Of a DNA stretch of 64,000 bases, positions 50,976 through 62,100 are shown one piece after another; position 1 is the first letter of the stretch, and each line of letters starts with the position of its first letter. The DNA is from Micromonospora tulbaghiae (GTDB lineage Bacteria; Actinomycetota; Actinomycetes; Mycobacteriales; Micromonosporaceae). Under the pieces are notes generated by a model that saw only the letters and a program-made list of their open reading frames with translations, had not been told where the DNA came from and did not search any database. A program made the translations under genes and the position numbers. The stretch spans positions 124,001 to 188,000 of the forward strand of contig NZ_FMCQ01000002.1 in the NCBI RefSeq assembly GCF_900091605.1. The letters are read 5' to 3'.

Positions 50976-51910
50976 GCGTCCGCCTCCGCCTCCGCCGGGA
51001 CGAGCGCGTACGACTGGAACAGCAGCGCCAGCGCGCGGTGCTCGTCGGCGGGGTCGGTGACCGGGAGCCGGTCGCCGCGCGACCGGATGTGGGCCAGGAG
51101 GTCCGGTTCCGGCGCCAGCCCGTACGCCTGGAGGTAGTAGCCGACGGACTCGGGCCAGAGCCAGCGCCCGTCGGTGCGGTAGGTCATCGGCACGACCTGT
51201 CCGCGTTCGGGCTCCACCACGTCGAGCCCGCGCGCGGTGGTGGCCAGCACCGGCGTTCCCGCGTCGAGGTACGCCGCCGCCCGGGCGAGGTCCGTGCCGG
51301 ACAGCCGCTCGTGGCCCGGTGCGAAGCGTGCCCCGTCGTCGTCGACCTCGTCGAAGACGCGGGCGATCCGCGGCGGCTCCGCGTCCCGGTCGGCCCAGAG
51401 CAGCGCGCCGGACCGGCGGGCCGCGGCCGAGTAGGGCGGGAGCTTGTCGCCGGGGCGGTACACCTCGACCAGCGGGGCCGAGATCCCGGCCGCGGCGAGC
51501 GCCCGCATCACTGTCGCCGCCGTCCCGGCCTGCGGGCCGTTCGTCTCCAGCACGTAGACCGGAGCGGGCGGGATCACCGAGGCGGCCCACTCCGGAGCGA
51601 TCCGCCATCCGCGCCACAGCGCCACCGCGCCGGGCTGCTGCCGCGCGGCGGCGACCGCGACCCGGTCGGTGTCGTCCATCAGGCCCTCGCGGCCGGTGAG
51701 ATCGGCAAGCGGCGGCACCCGCCCGCCGAAGACACGCGGATTGGGTACGGCCGACGCGAACGTGAACGCCAGGTCGACCGGTCCGGGCGGCTCGGGAGGG
51801 GACACCGTGCCGGTGTCGGCGAGCCGCAGCCGCGCCTCGGCCAGCATCGCGTCCGGCACCCGGCCGCCGAGGTGCAGCAGCGCGGTGTGCAGCTGGTCCT
51901 GCTCCGTCAT
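50972..51910 (-). CDS. Uncharacterised type VII/toxin-locus protein (paralogue A)
   Basis: A 312-aa soluble protein, not recognised. It shares order and motifs with the next gene at 52038-52961: WRGWRI, VYVLE, VEVYRP, YSAAARRS, and a C-terminal TDGRWLWPES. Both end with a stretch beginning HRALALL. The unrelated 60-residue N-terminus is variable. Good ribosome binding site (GAGGAGG) before the ATG at 51910. Its stop overlaps the glycosyltransferase start. Possibly an immunity or adaptor protein for the adjacent toxin. Confidence 0.7.
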   Translation of the reverse strand: MTEQDQLHTALLHLGGRVPDAMLAEARLRLADTGTVSPPEPPGPVDLAFTFASAVPNPRVFGGRVPPLADLTGREGLMDDTDRVAVAAARQQPGAVALWRGWRIAPEWAASVIPPAPVYVLETNGPQAGTAATVMRALAAAGISAPLVEVYRPGDKLPPYSAAARRSGALLWADRDAEPPRIARVFDEVDDDGARFAPGHERLSGTDLARAAAYLDAGTPVLATTARGLDVVEPERGQVVPMTYRTDGRWLWPESVGYYLQAYGLAPEPDLLAHIRSRGDRLPVTDPADEHRALALLFQSYALVPAEAEADA

Positions 51911-52037
51911 TCCGGGCCTCCTCGCGTTCTCGTCGGCGGGCGTCGGCGCATTCGACCACGGCGGCCGACGGGAGCGCCGCGTGGAGCCGGGGCCCGTGCC
52001 CGAAGGACACCGCGACCCGAGGCGTTCGTGCACCCGC

Positions 52038-52961
52038 TCAGAGCGGCGCCCCGGTGCGTACCAGCGCGGCGAGCGCCCGGTGGACGGCGACCGCCCCGGC
52101 CGGCGACGGCGGGTCGGCGCGGCACCGGCGCAGGTGCCGCAGCAGACCCTCGTCGGCCAGCGCGCCCTCGTCGAGCAACCGGTCGGCCAGGCCGGCCGGC
52201 CAGACCCAGGCGCCGTCGGTACGCAGGTGCGCGGTCAGGGCGGGCGCGGACCGCAGGTAGGTGACGAACGGCGGGACCTCGTCGTCGTCGACCGGCAGCC
52301 GCGCTTCCCCGTCGGCGGCCAGGCGCACCTCGCCGGGCGGCTGCGGGGCCCGGATCAGCGCGGACCGGGACCGGGCCGCCCACTGGTACGCGGGCAGCGG
52401 CAGATCGGGCCGGTACACCTCGACCGGCGCGGCGTGCCCGGCGTCGGCGAGCGCCCGCTGCCCCCGCTCGGCGATCGCGGGCAGCTCGTCGTCGGGCGCC
52501 GTGGACTCGACCAGGTAGACGCGCACCGCGTCCACCGTGTCGTCCGGTCCCCGCGTGATCCGCCAGCAGCGCCACACCCCGGCGGTGCGCGCCGGGTCCA
52601 GCACGTCGAGCAGCACCCGGTCGAGGTCGTCCACGGTGCCGCCCGCTGTCTCGTCCACCACAAGCGGCGCGGTCGTCGCGTACAGCGGCAGGTCGGCGGG
52701 CGGGAACGGGACGAACAGGGCCGCCGGGTCGGCGTCCACGTCCTCGTCGGCCGCCGGGCCGGGCAGCAGCGGCGTCTCCGGGGGCAGCAGCGCAGCCAGC
52801 GCTGCGATCTCCGCCGCGGACTGCGGGAACGCGCCGAGCAGCCGTGCCGCGCAGGCGCCGTGGTCGCCACGGGCGAGCAGGGTACGCAGGCCGGCGAGGT
52901 CGCCGTCCGGGATCCGGCCAGCGGCGCGCAGGCAGAGCAGGTGCAGCAGGCCCGTGCTCAT
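52038..52961 (-). CDS. Uncharacterised type VII/toxin-locus protein (paralogue B)
   Basis: A 307-aa soluble protein, paralogous to 50972-51910. Shared motifs are WRCWRI, VYLVES, VEVYRPDLPLPAY, TDGAWVWPAGLADRL and a closing HRALAAL. The pair probably arose by duplication and then diverged in the first 90 residues. Its start overlaps the stop of the SseB-like gene 52958-53458 (ATGA), so the two are translationally coupled. Function unknown. Confidence 0.7.
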   Translation of the reverse strand: MSTGLLHLLCLRAAGRIPDGDLAGLRTLLARGDHGACAARLLGAFPQSAAEIAALAALLPPETPLLPGPAADEDVDADPAALFVPFPPADLPLYATTAPLVVDETAGGTVDDLDRVLLDVLDPARTAGVWRCWRITRGPDDTVDAVRVYLVESTAPDDELPAIAERGQRALADAGHAAPVEVYRPDLPLPAYQWAARSRSALIRAPQPPGEVRLAADGEARLPVDDDEVPPFVTYLRSAPALTAHLRTDGAWVWPAGLADRLLDEGALADEGLLRHLRRCRADPPSPAGAVAVHRALAALVRTGAPL

Positions 52962-53458
52962 CGCGTCGCCGCCGTCTCGCGCAGGAAGGCGACGGCCAGG
53001 CGGGCCGGCGTGGCGCCGCCGGGGTTGACGAGCACGTCGCGGTCACCGGCCACGTCGGCCAGTTCCGCCAGGTCCAGCAGCCGCCATCCGGGGGCCGGAA
53101 CCGGCTCCCGGTGGGGTTCGCCGGTGGCGAGCACCACGCACCGCTCGTCGTCGGGGGCGCGGACGACGAGTGGCCGGCCGTCGCCGTTCACGGCCAGGTG
53201 GAGGGTGGACGCGCGCAGCACCGACCGCAGGTGCGCCGGCTGCGCCGCACCGGCCGCGGCCAGGCGCAGCAGCGCGTCAACCGGGTCGGTGGGGGAGTCC
53301 GGGAAGTGCGGGCGGTAGTCCGGGCTGTGCCGGAACTCGCCCACCTCGCCGTCCCCGTCGACCTGCCACACCCCGAGGACCGCCTCGAACGGCGGCTCGT
53401 CGTCCGCGCCTGCCGGCCACTCCGGGTCGAGCAGGAACAGGAACTCGTCGTCGCTCAT
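52958..53458 (-). CDS. SseB-like type VII secretion-associated protein (longer copy)
   Basis: A 166-aa protein. The core LRASTLHLAVNGDGRPLVVRAPDDERCVVLAT and the C-terminal DVLVNPGGATPARLAVAFL match SseB-N-terminal-domain proteins annotated as type VII secretion-associated. An extra N-terminal 70 residues (PEWPAGADDEPPFEAVLGVW) distinguish it from its neighbour. It overlaps both neighbours by 4 nt. Role in secretion is inferred from recurrent genomic context. Confidence 0.72.
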   Translation of the reverse strand: MSDDEFLFLLDPEWPAGADDEPPFEAVLGVWQVDGDGEVGEFRHSPDYRPHFPDSPTDPVDALLRLAAAGAAQPAHLRSVLRASTLHLAVNGDGRPLVVRAPDDERCVVLATGEPHREPVPAPGWRLLDLAELADVAGDRDVLVNPGGATPARLAVAFLRETAATR

Positions 53459-53820
53459 CCGCCCGCGTCCTCGTCCGCGTACTGGAGGGCGTGCCAGACG
53501 ATCGCGGCGGCCAGCCGTACCGGCTCCGGGCCGCCCGGGTCGACCAGGAGGTCGATGCCGTCCGGAAGCAGCTCGGCCAGCTCGGCCGCCTCGACCCGGC
53601 GCCACTGCGGCGCGAAGGTGCGTGCGCGCTCGTCGGCCGAGGTGGCCACGACCACGCACCGCATCTCGTCGAAGGAGCGGACGACGAGGGGACGGCCGTC
53701 GCCGTTCATCGCCAGGTCGAGTGGGGAGGCGCGCAGCGCGGCCTGCACCTGCTCGACCGTGGCGTCGCCGCGCATCATCCGGCGCAGCAGCACGTCGAGC
53801 GGCTCGGCGTCGTGGGTCAT
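53455..53820 (-). CDS. SseB-like type VII secretion-associated protein (shorter copy)
   Basis: A 121-aa protein with the same SseB-like core as its downstream neighbour: LRASPLDLAMNGDGRPLVVRSFDEMRCVVVAT and DLLVDPGGPEPVRLAAA. The two are tandem paralogues. The ATG at 53820 begins MTHDAEPLDVLLRRMM; no strong ribosome binding site is visible. A bidirectional hairpin separates it from the Imm35-like gene. Confidence 0.72.
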   Translation of the reverse strand: MTHDAEPLDVLLRRMMRGDATVEQVQAALRASPLDLAMNGDGRPLVVRSFDEMRCVVVATSADERARTFAPQWRRVEAAELAELLPDGIDLLVDPGGPEPVRLAAAIVWHALQYADEDAGG

Positions 53821-53838
53821 GGTTCCTCCAGGTGGCGG

Positions 53839-53872
53839 CGGCCCGCCGTGACGGTACGGTCACGGCGGGCCG
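53839..53872 (-). terminator. Hairpin between SseB-like and Imm35-like genes
   Basis: CGGCCCGCCGTGAC and its complement form a 14-bp perfect stem with loop GGTACG. Confidence 0.75.
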
Positions 53873-53883
53873 TCCGTCCGGGA

Positions 53884-54207
53884 TCAGGCGAACGGGTCCG
53901 GTGCGGCCGGGACCGGCACCGCCGGCAGCCCTTCCCGCGCGGCGTACTCGTTGAGCCAGCGCTCCAGCGGCGGGCCGGACGGCGCCACCCACGGCTCCGC
54001 GCCGTTCTTGGGCACGACCAGCGGGCCCACCGCGAGCGTGTCCATGATGTTGCCGGTCTCGGTGGCCCGGACCGTGTTGAACGGGTACACCCAGCACCAC
54101 TCGTACTCGGCCGGTACGTCCGGGGCGAGCAGCGTCAGCGGCTGCGCCGGGTTCTCCAGCCGGCGCAGCGCGGCCTGCGCCCGGGTGCGGGCGTCGTCGG
54201 CGTTCAT
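53884..54207 (-). CDS. Imm35 (YrhB)-like immunity protein
   Basis: A 107-aa protein with ALRRLENPAQPLTLLAPDVPAEYEWCWVYPFNT near the start, RATETGNIMDTLAVGPLVVPKNG in the middle and a C-terminal LERWLNEYAAREG. This matches the YrhB/Imm35 immunity fold common beside polymorphic toxins. AAGGA about 8 nt before the ATG sets the start. It is the gene next to the 3' end of the Rhs toxin gene, as expected for a cognate immunity protein; cognacy is inferred. Confidence 0.7.
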   Translation of the reverse strand: MNADDARTRAQAALRRLENPAQPLTLLAPDVPAEYEWCWVYPFNTVRATETGNIMDTLAVGPLVVPKNGAEPWVAPSGPPLERWLNEYAAREGLPAVPVPAAPDPFA

Positions 54208-54245
54208 CGGGTAGTCCTTCTCTGTCGATGGTGGTCGGACGGGGT

Positions 54246-54279
54246 GCCCGCCCCGGCCGCCGTGACGGCCGGGGCGGGC
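54246..54279 (-). terminator. Terminator after Rhs toxin gene
   Basis: GCCCGCCCCGGCCG and its complement form a perfect 14-bp stem with loop CCGTGA, 7 nt past the toxin stop codon. Confidence 0.75.
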
Positions 54280-54285
54280 GGCGGG

Positions 54286-56170
54286 TCACCGCCGGGGTAC
54301 GGGCGCGGTGCGCGGCTCCGGCAGGGAACCGCCGGACGAGGTGGACATCGTGGCGCCGTTCACCGTCTCGGCGACCACCGGGCCGGCGTCGCGCTCCGGC
54401 CGGACCTGCGAGTCGCCGCCCTCGGGGGAGACGGCCCGCCCCGCCGGGTCGTACGCGAGGCGCGTCACCGCCTCGCCGGTGCGCCGCTCCACAAGCCGGC
54501 CGAGCAGGTCGTACGCGTAGTGCGTGACCTCGCCGGCCGCGTCGGTGCGCTCGACGAGCTGCCCGGCGGTGTCGTAGACGTACCGCTGGGTGCGGCCGTC
54601 GAAGTCGGTCTCGGACACCATCCGGCCGTTCGGGTCGTACGTGTAGCTCCACGTCGCACCCGCCGGGTTGGTGACACGGACCAGCCGCAGCTCGGTGTCG
54701 TACGCGTACTCGGTGCGGTTGCCCTCGTCGTCGATCTCGGCCGTGACCAGGTCGAACGCGCCGTACTCGCGGATCGTCCGGCGGCCGGTGGCGTCGACCC
54801 ACTCGACCAGGTTGCCCTCGCCGTCGTAGAGGAACTCCTCGACCGAGCCGTCCGGGTTCTCCCGCCAGGCCAGGTCACCCTCCAGCGTCCAGCCGAACTC
54901 GGTGAGACCGGTGTCGTCCTGCATGCTGAACAGGCGGCCGAGCGCGTCGTAGACGTACTCCGTCTCGCCCTGCCCGGTGCTCACCGAAGTGATCTGCCCG
55001 GCCGGATCGTGCACGACGGCGGTCGGGCCGACGTGGGTGGTCGTGCCCCGGCCGTCGGCGGCCGGCTGCTCGTACCGGACCACCTCACCGGAGGCGTCCA
55101 CCTCGGCGACCATCAGGCCGTCCGGGCCGAACTGGCGGTTACGGGTGCTGCCGTCGAAGTCGGTCCAGGACACCGCGCGACCGAGTTCGTCGTACGTGGT
55201 GACGGACCGGCTGCCGTCCGGCCGGGTGACCGAGACCAGCCGCCCGAGCGCGTCGTACTCGCTCGTGGTGGTGCGGCCCAGCGGGTCGGTCGTGGACCGC
55301 AGGCGGTACGCCTCGTCCCAGACGTTGCGCGTGGTCGCGCCGAGCGCGTCGGTCTCCGCGACCACCTGGAAGCGGTCGTTGAGTTCGTAGACGCGCACCG
55401 CGCCGAGCGAGTCGGTCACCACCGTGCGGCCCGGCTGGTAGTCGAACCGGTAGCGCAGGTAGCCGCCCCTGCCGTCGGTGGCGACGCACCGGCCGGCCTC
55501 GTCGTAGGTGTACGTGTACCACTCGCCGTTGCGGTCCTCCCAGCGCACCAGCCGCCCGTCGGCGTACGTGAAGCGCTCGGGGTCGCCCGACGAGTTCGTC
55601 ACCTCGATCAGGTTGAGGTCGGCGTCGTAGCCGAACTGCGACGCCGCCATCAGGTCACCGGCCGCGTTGGGCAGGGAGACCATCGTGACCAGCCCGGCGG
55701 ACGAGGTGAACGCGATGGTGGCCCCGGTGGACGACAGCAGCCGCGTCGGCGTACCCCGGCGGTCGCGGACGATCGTCCAGCGGAGGCCGCCGTCGGTGAC
55801 GTCGGTGAGCAGCGACTCGGTGTCCGACGCCGCGGCGAACAGCAGGCTACGGCCGGACGTCGGGTCGGTCAGCAGCCAGCCGCCGCCCATCAGCCGGCGC
55901 AGCGGCAGCGTCCGGCCGGTCTCCGGCTGCGCCACCTCACCCTCGGCGGGCAGCGGGTACGTGAGCAGCGAGCCGTCGGCGGCCAGGTAGCGGACCTGCT
56001 CGCCGTCGACGATGATCCGCTGGTCCAGGGTGGAGGCCCAGGCCCGGCCGAAGGATCGGCCCCACCGGTAGTCGGAGCGGTAGGTCCGCTCCAGCGTGAG
56101 CCCCGGCATGACCGCGTCGGTGTGGGTGAGGATCATCCGGCCGGTGGTGACGTCGATCGGGTCACCCACC
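54286..56170 (-). repeat. Second, truncated Rhs core (partial duplicate of 58105-60812)
   Basis: It restarts with GDPIDVTTGR and repeats the first core motif by motif (TLERTYRSDYRWGRSFG, WASTLDQR, DRNGEWYTYTYDEAGRC, GRTQRYVYDTAGQLVERTDAAGEVTHY). It stops at the point corresponding to 59320 of the first core. Its last 40 residues match the first copy only with small gaps (SQVRPERDAGPVVAETVNG). The closing DPLGL portion is missing. Confidence 0.8.
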
Positions 56171-59100
56171 GTCGGCGTCTGCGCGGTGGTCTTCGCCACC
56201 GCCTCCGGTGCCACACCGGCGAACGTCTCGGTGGTCGGCGAGAAGTCCGCCATGTCCACGTCGCTGTCGCCGTCGCGGACCGACGTCATGTCGGCGTCGC
56301 TGTCGGCGTCGCGGACGGAGGCCATGTCCGTGTCGGAGTCGGTGTCCCGGACCGAGGCCATGTCGACGTCGCTGCCGGGTGCCGGGTCGCTGGTCCGGAT
56401 GACGACGACCGAGCCGTCGGGGGAGATCGCCGGGAGCGTGGCGAGCCCGGGGACCTGGGCGTCCTCGAAGGTGACCCGGCCCTGCCCGTCCTTCGACACG
56501 TTGATGACGTGTCCGACGCTCCCCGGACCACCGGGCCGCAGGCCGACGATCGCGGTGGTGCCGTTCGGCATGGCGCCGAGGGCCTCCATCAGGCCGCGAA
56601 TGCTGCCGACCTCGTCCACACCGCGGCCCGGGTACCGCTTCATGACCTCGCCGATCTCCATCGGCTGGGTCTGCGCCGGCACCTGGGTGACCGCGCCGGT
56701 CTGCCGGTACGCGTCGACGGCCAGGGTGAGCGGCACACAGTCGACGTTGGCGGTGACGCTGCCGGCGTCCCGGTTGTCGTTGATCCGGCGCAGGTGGTCG
56801 CGGTCGACGGCGTCGAGCGTGCCGAGGTCGGCGTCCGTGTCGGCGGTGTCGCCGTGCAGGTTGGCGGCCAGCACCCGCAGCGTCGAACCGTCGTTCAACG
56901 TGTACTCGTACGACAGCTGGTCCCGGAACGAGTCGAGGATCCGGGCCTGCGCGGTCGGGTCGCCCTGCGCCGCCGCCAACTGGTCGGCGAGCGGCGTACG
57001 GAACGGGTCGGTGACCGGCGCAGCGGCGCCCCGGACGTCGGTGGTGCCGGTCTGCGGGCCCTGGAAGCCGTACCGGGGATCGCCGTGGCGCCCGCGACGG
57101 CTGCTGCCGCCCCGGCGCTCCGGGCTGCGTGACCTGTCGCTGCGCGGCGCGACGGTCACGATCCGGGCGTTCGACGAACTCGCCACCGGCGCCGGCGCGC
57201 CGGTGAACTCGGTCTCGGTGTAGTACGGGGCGGTGTCGGTGATCGCGTTGGGCCGCTGGCGCGGCATGATGCTCGCCACCGGAGGCCGGCTCTCGCGGGG
57301 CACGAACTCGTCGCCGGCGTATCCCGGCGCGGCCGGGGGGAACCACGACGGGATGTCGCGCCACCGGTCGGCGGCGTCCCGCCCGTGCTCGGCGTGCGCG
57401 ATGTAGTCCAGCGCGACGGGCAGCGAGTTGACTTCCGACTCGTAGCCGCGGGCGTTCTCCGCGAAGCTCACGATCCGGGCGAAGTCCCGCCCGGCCTCGG
57501 ACTCGATCTGGTCGAGCCTGATCCGGCCGCGCAGGTACCTGGCGATCTGGCTCGCGGTCCGCCGGCCGCCGCCGCGCTCCTCGGCGATCCGGTTGCCGAG
57601 GCCGATGTGCGTCCGCGTCACACCCCGGCGCGTGGTCGTGGTGGTGTTGTAGTAGTTGAGCGCGCCGACCAGCGGCTCGTTCTGGTGGCCGATCGCGTCC
57701 GACCGGACACCCGTGTAGGGCCGCGTGCCGATGTGCGGGAACACCGCTTCGCGGATCTCCTGGTAGCTCCGGGACGCGGCGGAGTTCGGATCCTGGAGGT
57801 CGGCCCGCGACGCCGGCGCGACGTCGTCGAACCACTGGCGGGCGTGATACCCGACGGCGCCGGCCGGGGTGGTGACCGGCGGCGGCGACGGCGTGTCGCG
57901 CATCCGGGTCTCGTACCGCAGCACCTGTCCGTGCTCGTCCAGGATGGCGACCTGCACCTGGAACGGCATGCCGTAGAGCGCGCTCGGCGGCGGCGGTGCC
58001 GGGTTCGTGGGCAGGCTGCTGGGCGTCTGGTCGGAGGGCGCGGCGAGCGCCGGTTCCACGGTGGCCAGCGGGTGCGGCGTCGCCGGGGCGGGCGTGCAAC
58101 TGGTCAGGCCCAGCGGGTCGGCGACGGTGAGCGGGTCGCTGACGTACGCGGTCGGGTTCGGTCCGCCGGACAGGCCGAGCGGGTCGGGGCTGACGTACCG
58201 GCCGGTGGCCGGGTCGTAGTAGCGGAACCGGTTGTAGTGCAGGCCGGTCTCGGCGTCGACGTACTGCCCGGGGAAGGCCAGCGGCGTCGCGGTGCGGTCG
58301 GCGCCGCGTCCCCACAGGTCACCCCGCGACCACCAGCGCAGACCGCCGCCCGGGTCGACCAGGTGGGTCGGGGTGCCGATGGTGTCGGTGATCATTGTGC
58401 GGAGGGTGCCGCCGTCGGTCTGCGCGACCGGCACCGGGGCGTCCGGGCGGTAGTCCCACGTGGTCGTGGTGGTGGCGCCGGTGGCGTCGCGGTGCGTCTG
58501 CTCCAGCATCAGGTCGCCGGACCAGGCGAAGGACACCTCCTCCAACACCTGGTCGTCGTCGCCGAGGCGCTGCTTGGCGATGCGCCGGCCGAAGCCGTCG
58601 TAGCGGTAGCGCCAGCGGTCGCCGCCGGGCGTGACGGCCAGGACCATCCGGTCCTCGACGTCCCATTGGAACCGCCACGCCCCCGCGTCGTCGACCCGGC
58701 CGGTGAGGCGGCCCTTCGCGTCGTAGGAGAACCGCGCGTCGTCGGAGCGCACGAGCATGGTGCCGGTGAACTCCCAGCGCCCGCCGCCGGCGCCGACCAG
58801 GTTGCCTGCCTCGTCGTAGTCGTACCGCTGCGGGGCGTCGCCGTCGACGGCCCGGATGCGGCCGGTGTCGTCGGCGGTGAACGCCAGGTCACCGGCGAGT
58901 GAGTCGGCGATCGCGGTGACGCGGTCGGCGGCGTCGTAGGTGTAGCGGCGCTCGGCGCCGTCGGCGACGTGCTGGCCGGTGAGCCGGCCGGCCGCGTCGA
59001 ACGTCTGCCGCAACGCGACCAGGCCGCCGATGGTCCGGCCGATCTCGCGGCCGGCGTCGTCGTGGGTGAAGCCGAGCAGGTGCTCCCCGGCGGTCAGGCT

Positions 59101-62100
59101 CTCCGGGCGCCCGTCGGCGTCGAACGTCCACCGGCTCGACCGGCCCGACGGCGTGGTGCGGGTCTCGACCGCGCCGGAGGCGGTGTACGAGGTGCGCACC
59201 GTCCGCCCGTTGATCGTCTCGGACACCACCCGGCCGTCCGCGTCCCGGGTGAACCGCACCTGCGCGTCCGGGCTGAGCACGGCGGCCACGTGACCGTCGG
59301 CGTCGTACTCGACGCGGGTGACGGCGTCGCCGACCCGGCGTTCGACGACCCGGCCAAGCGCGTCCCAGCGGTAGTGGGTGACGGTGCCGGCGGCGTCGGT
59401 GTGCGCGACCAGCCGGCCCGCGTCGTCGTGCTCGTAGCGCTGGGCACGACCGTCGAAGTCGGTCTGCCCGCACAGCCGGCCGGCCGCGTCGTACTCGTAG
59501 CGCCACGTCCGACCGGCCGGATTCCGCACCGTTGTCAGCCGTAGTTCCGTGTCGTACGTGAACTCGGTGCGGTTCCCCGCCTGATCCACCCGTGCCGTGG
59601 GCAGATCGAAGGGGCCGTACTCGAAGCTCACCGCCCTTCCTGATGCGTCGATGACGTCCACCAGATTCCCTTCACCGTCGTAGAACCACCGTTGCGTGGA
59701 GCCGTCCGGGCGGACCCGCCACGCGAGATCCCCCTCGGCGGTCCAGCCGTACGTCGTGACCGCGCCGTCCGGGGCCCAGGTCGCCCGGACCCGTCCGAAC
59801 GCGTCGAACTCGATGTCGCCCGTGGGCGCGGGCGCGGGCCGGCGCGGCGGGACCGGGTGGGTCGAGCCGTCCGGGAGCGTGAGCGTGCGCGCCTCGGGGT
59901 CGAACCGGGTGACGCGACCGAGCTGGTCGGTGCGCGACAGCAGCCGGTGCGCCGCGTCCCACTCCTGCCGGACCGTCGCGCCCAGCGGGTCGACGATCGC
60001 GGTGACCCGGTGCTGCTCGTCGAACTCGTACCGGGTCACCTGGCCCAGCGAGTTCGTCACGTGCGTGACGCCGTCGTCGTACCGCAGGGAGTAGCGCAGC
60101 CAGTCACCGCCGCCGCCGGCCCGGACGCAGCGGCCCGCCTCGTCGTAGTCGTATCCGAACCATTCGCCGTTGCGGTCCTGCCAGCGCACGAGCCGGCCCG
60201 CGTCGTCGTAGCGCAGTCGCGTCTCGTGGCCGGAGGAGTTGCGGACCGCGACCAGGCGCCGCCGGTCGTCGTACCCGAAGGTGGGCAGGTGCACCGTGTC
60301 GTCCGCGGCGCGGACGTGCGCGCCGACGACCAGGTCGCCGGCCAGGTGCGGCACCACGACCAGGCCGGACGTGGAGAGCAGCAGTTCGGGTGTGCCGTCG
60401 CCGGAGCGTTCGATCCGCCATCCGGTGTGGTCGGTGACCACGTCGGTGAGCCAGGCGTCGCCGTGCGGGCCGGCCGGCGCGAACAGCAGCGACCGGCCCG
60501 CCTCGGTGAGCAGCCAGCCGCCGCCGGCCAGCCGGCGCAGCGGCCCGCCGGGGCCGACGACCGGCAGCGCCTCGTCGCCCTCGGCCGGCATCGGGTACGT
60601 GTGGATGGAGCCGTCGGCGGCCAGGAACCGTGCGTACGTGTCGTCGGTGACTACGCGCTGGTCCAGCGTGGAGGCCCAGGTCGGGCCGAAGCAGCGGCCC
60701 CACCGGTAGTCGGAGCGGTGGGTCCGTTCCAGGGTGAGCCCGGGGAGCCGGGCGTCCACCTCGGTGTAGACGACCCGGCCCGTGGTGACGTCGACCGGGT
60801 CGCCGACCACGGGGGCCTGCGCGGTGGGCGTGGCCACCTCGGCGGCGGGCACGTTCACCGGCGGCACCGGGGCCGGTGGCGGGGCGACCTCGGCCTCGTG
60901 CGCGCGGTAGGCGGCCCACCAGGCGTTCTCGGCCTCCGTCACAGCCCGCTCGGCTTCGGCGACGGCCTCCGCGTCCGCGTCCGTCCGGGAGGTCAGCCCG
61001 TCCAGGCGGGCCGCCGCAGCCGACAGCGTCTTGGCCGCGTCGGCGACGGCGAGCGCCGACGTACGCAGACCCGGGGGGAGGTCCCGGCCGGTGACGTCCC
61101 GGGCCGCCGCCTCGTCCAGCCGGACGACGAAGCCGCCCGGCACCCGGACCTCGGTGCCGGCCCGGTGCTTGCCGGCCGCGTCGCGGGACCGGGCGACGAA
61201 ACGGAACTCGACGTCGTACTCGACCGCGGCGGTGAGCTTGTCGTCCGGGTCGGTGCGCCGGGCCGGCTTGCCGGTCGTGGCGGCGGCGACCTTGCCCTCG
61301 TCCTTCACCTGGGCGCCCGGGTCGGTCCGGTAGAGCTGCTGCTCGACCAGCGTGGCCGCGTTCACGGCGGCGAAGTCCTGCCGCTCGCCCACCCGGCTCG
61401 CGCCGCCCGGATGGCCGACGCCGCCGACGACGAGCGGCCCGGCCGTCTTCAGCGCGAACGAACGGCCGGCGGTCTGCTCGTACTCGGTGTCCGCGTTGCG
61501 CTTCGCCGAGCCGCCGATCTTCACTGTGGCGTCCGCGCGCAGGAGCTTCGGGCGGGCCACCAGGCGGGCGTCGAGGAACAGGTCGCGGCCGGCTCCGGCC
61601 GGCATCGGCAGCGGGAACGCGCCGTTCAGCATCGCCGGCAGCGCCTTGATCCGGCTCACGGTCAGTGTGTCGCGCAGCGCCGCGTCGACGTCCCGGCCGG
61701 GCGTGGCGCCGGAGGCGACGAGCGCCTGCCGAGCCGCGTCGTGCAGGCCGGGCACGTCGACCAGGACGTCCTCGACGGCGAACCGGCCCGGCTCGGGCAG
61801 CCGGTCGAAGCCGGCCTCCTCGCGCCACCGCCGCCGCCCTTCGTCGGTGGTCTGCTCGGCGGCAACCGCTGTGACCGGGCCGGACGCGGCCGGTTCCCTG
61901 CCCTCGGTCGCCGAGTACGTGGTGACGTCGTGGACCGCGTGGACCGACACGCCGCCCTCGGGCAGCCCTCTGCCGGTGACGGTGACGGTGAGGCGCACCG
62001 GCCCGCGGTACGTGGGCACCGGGCCGGAGACGGTCAGCGACTGCTCGTACGTGCGGCCGGTGCGCTCGGTCGACTTGGTGGCCTGGTTGCCGAGGGCGGC

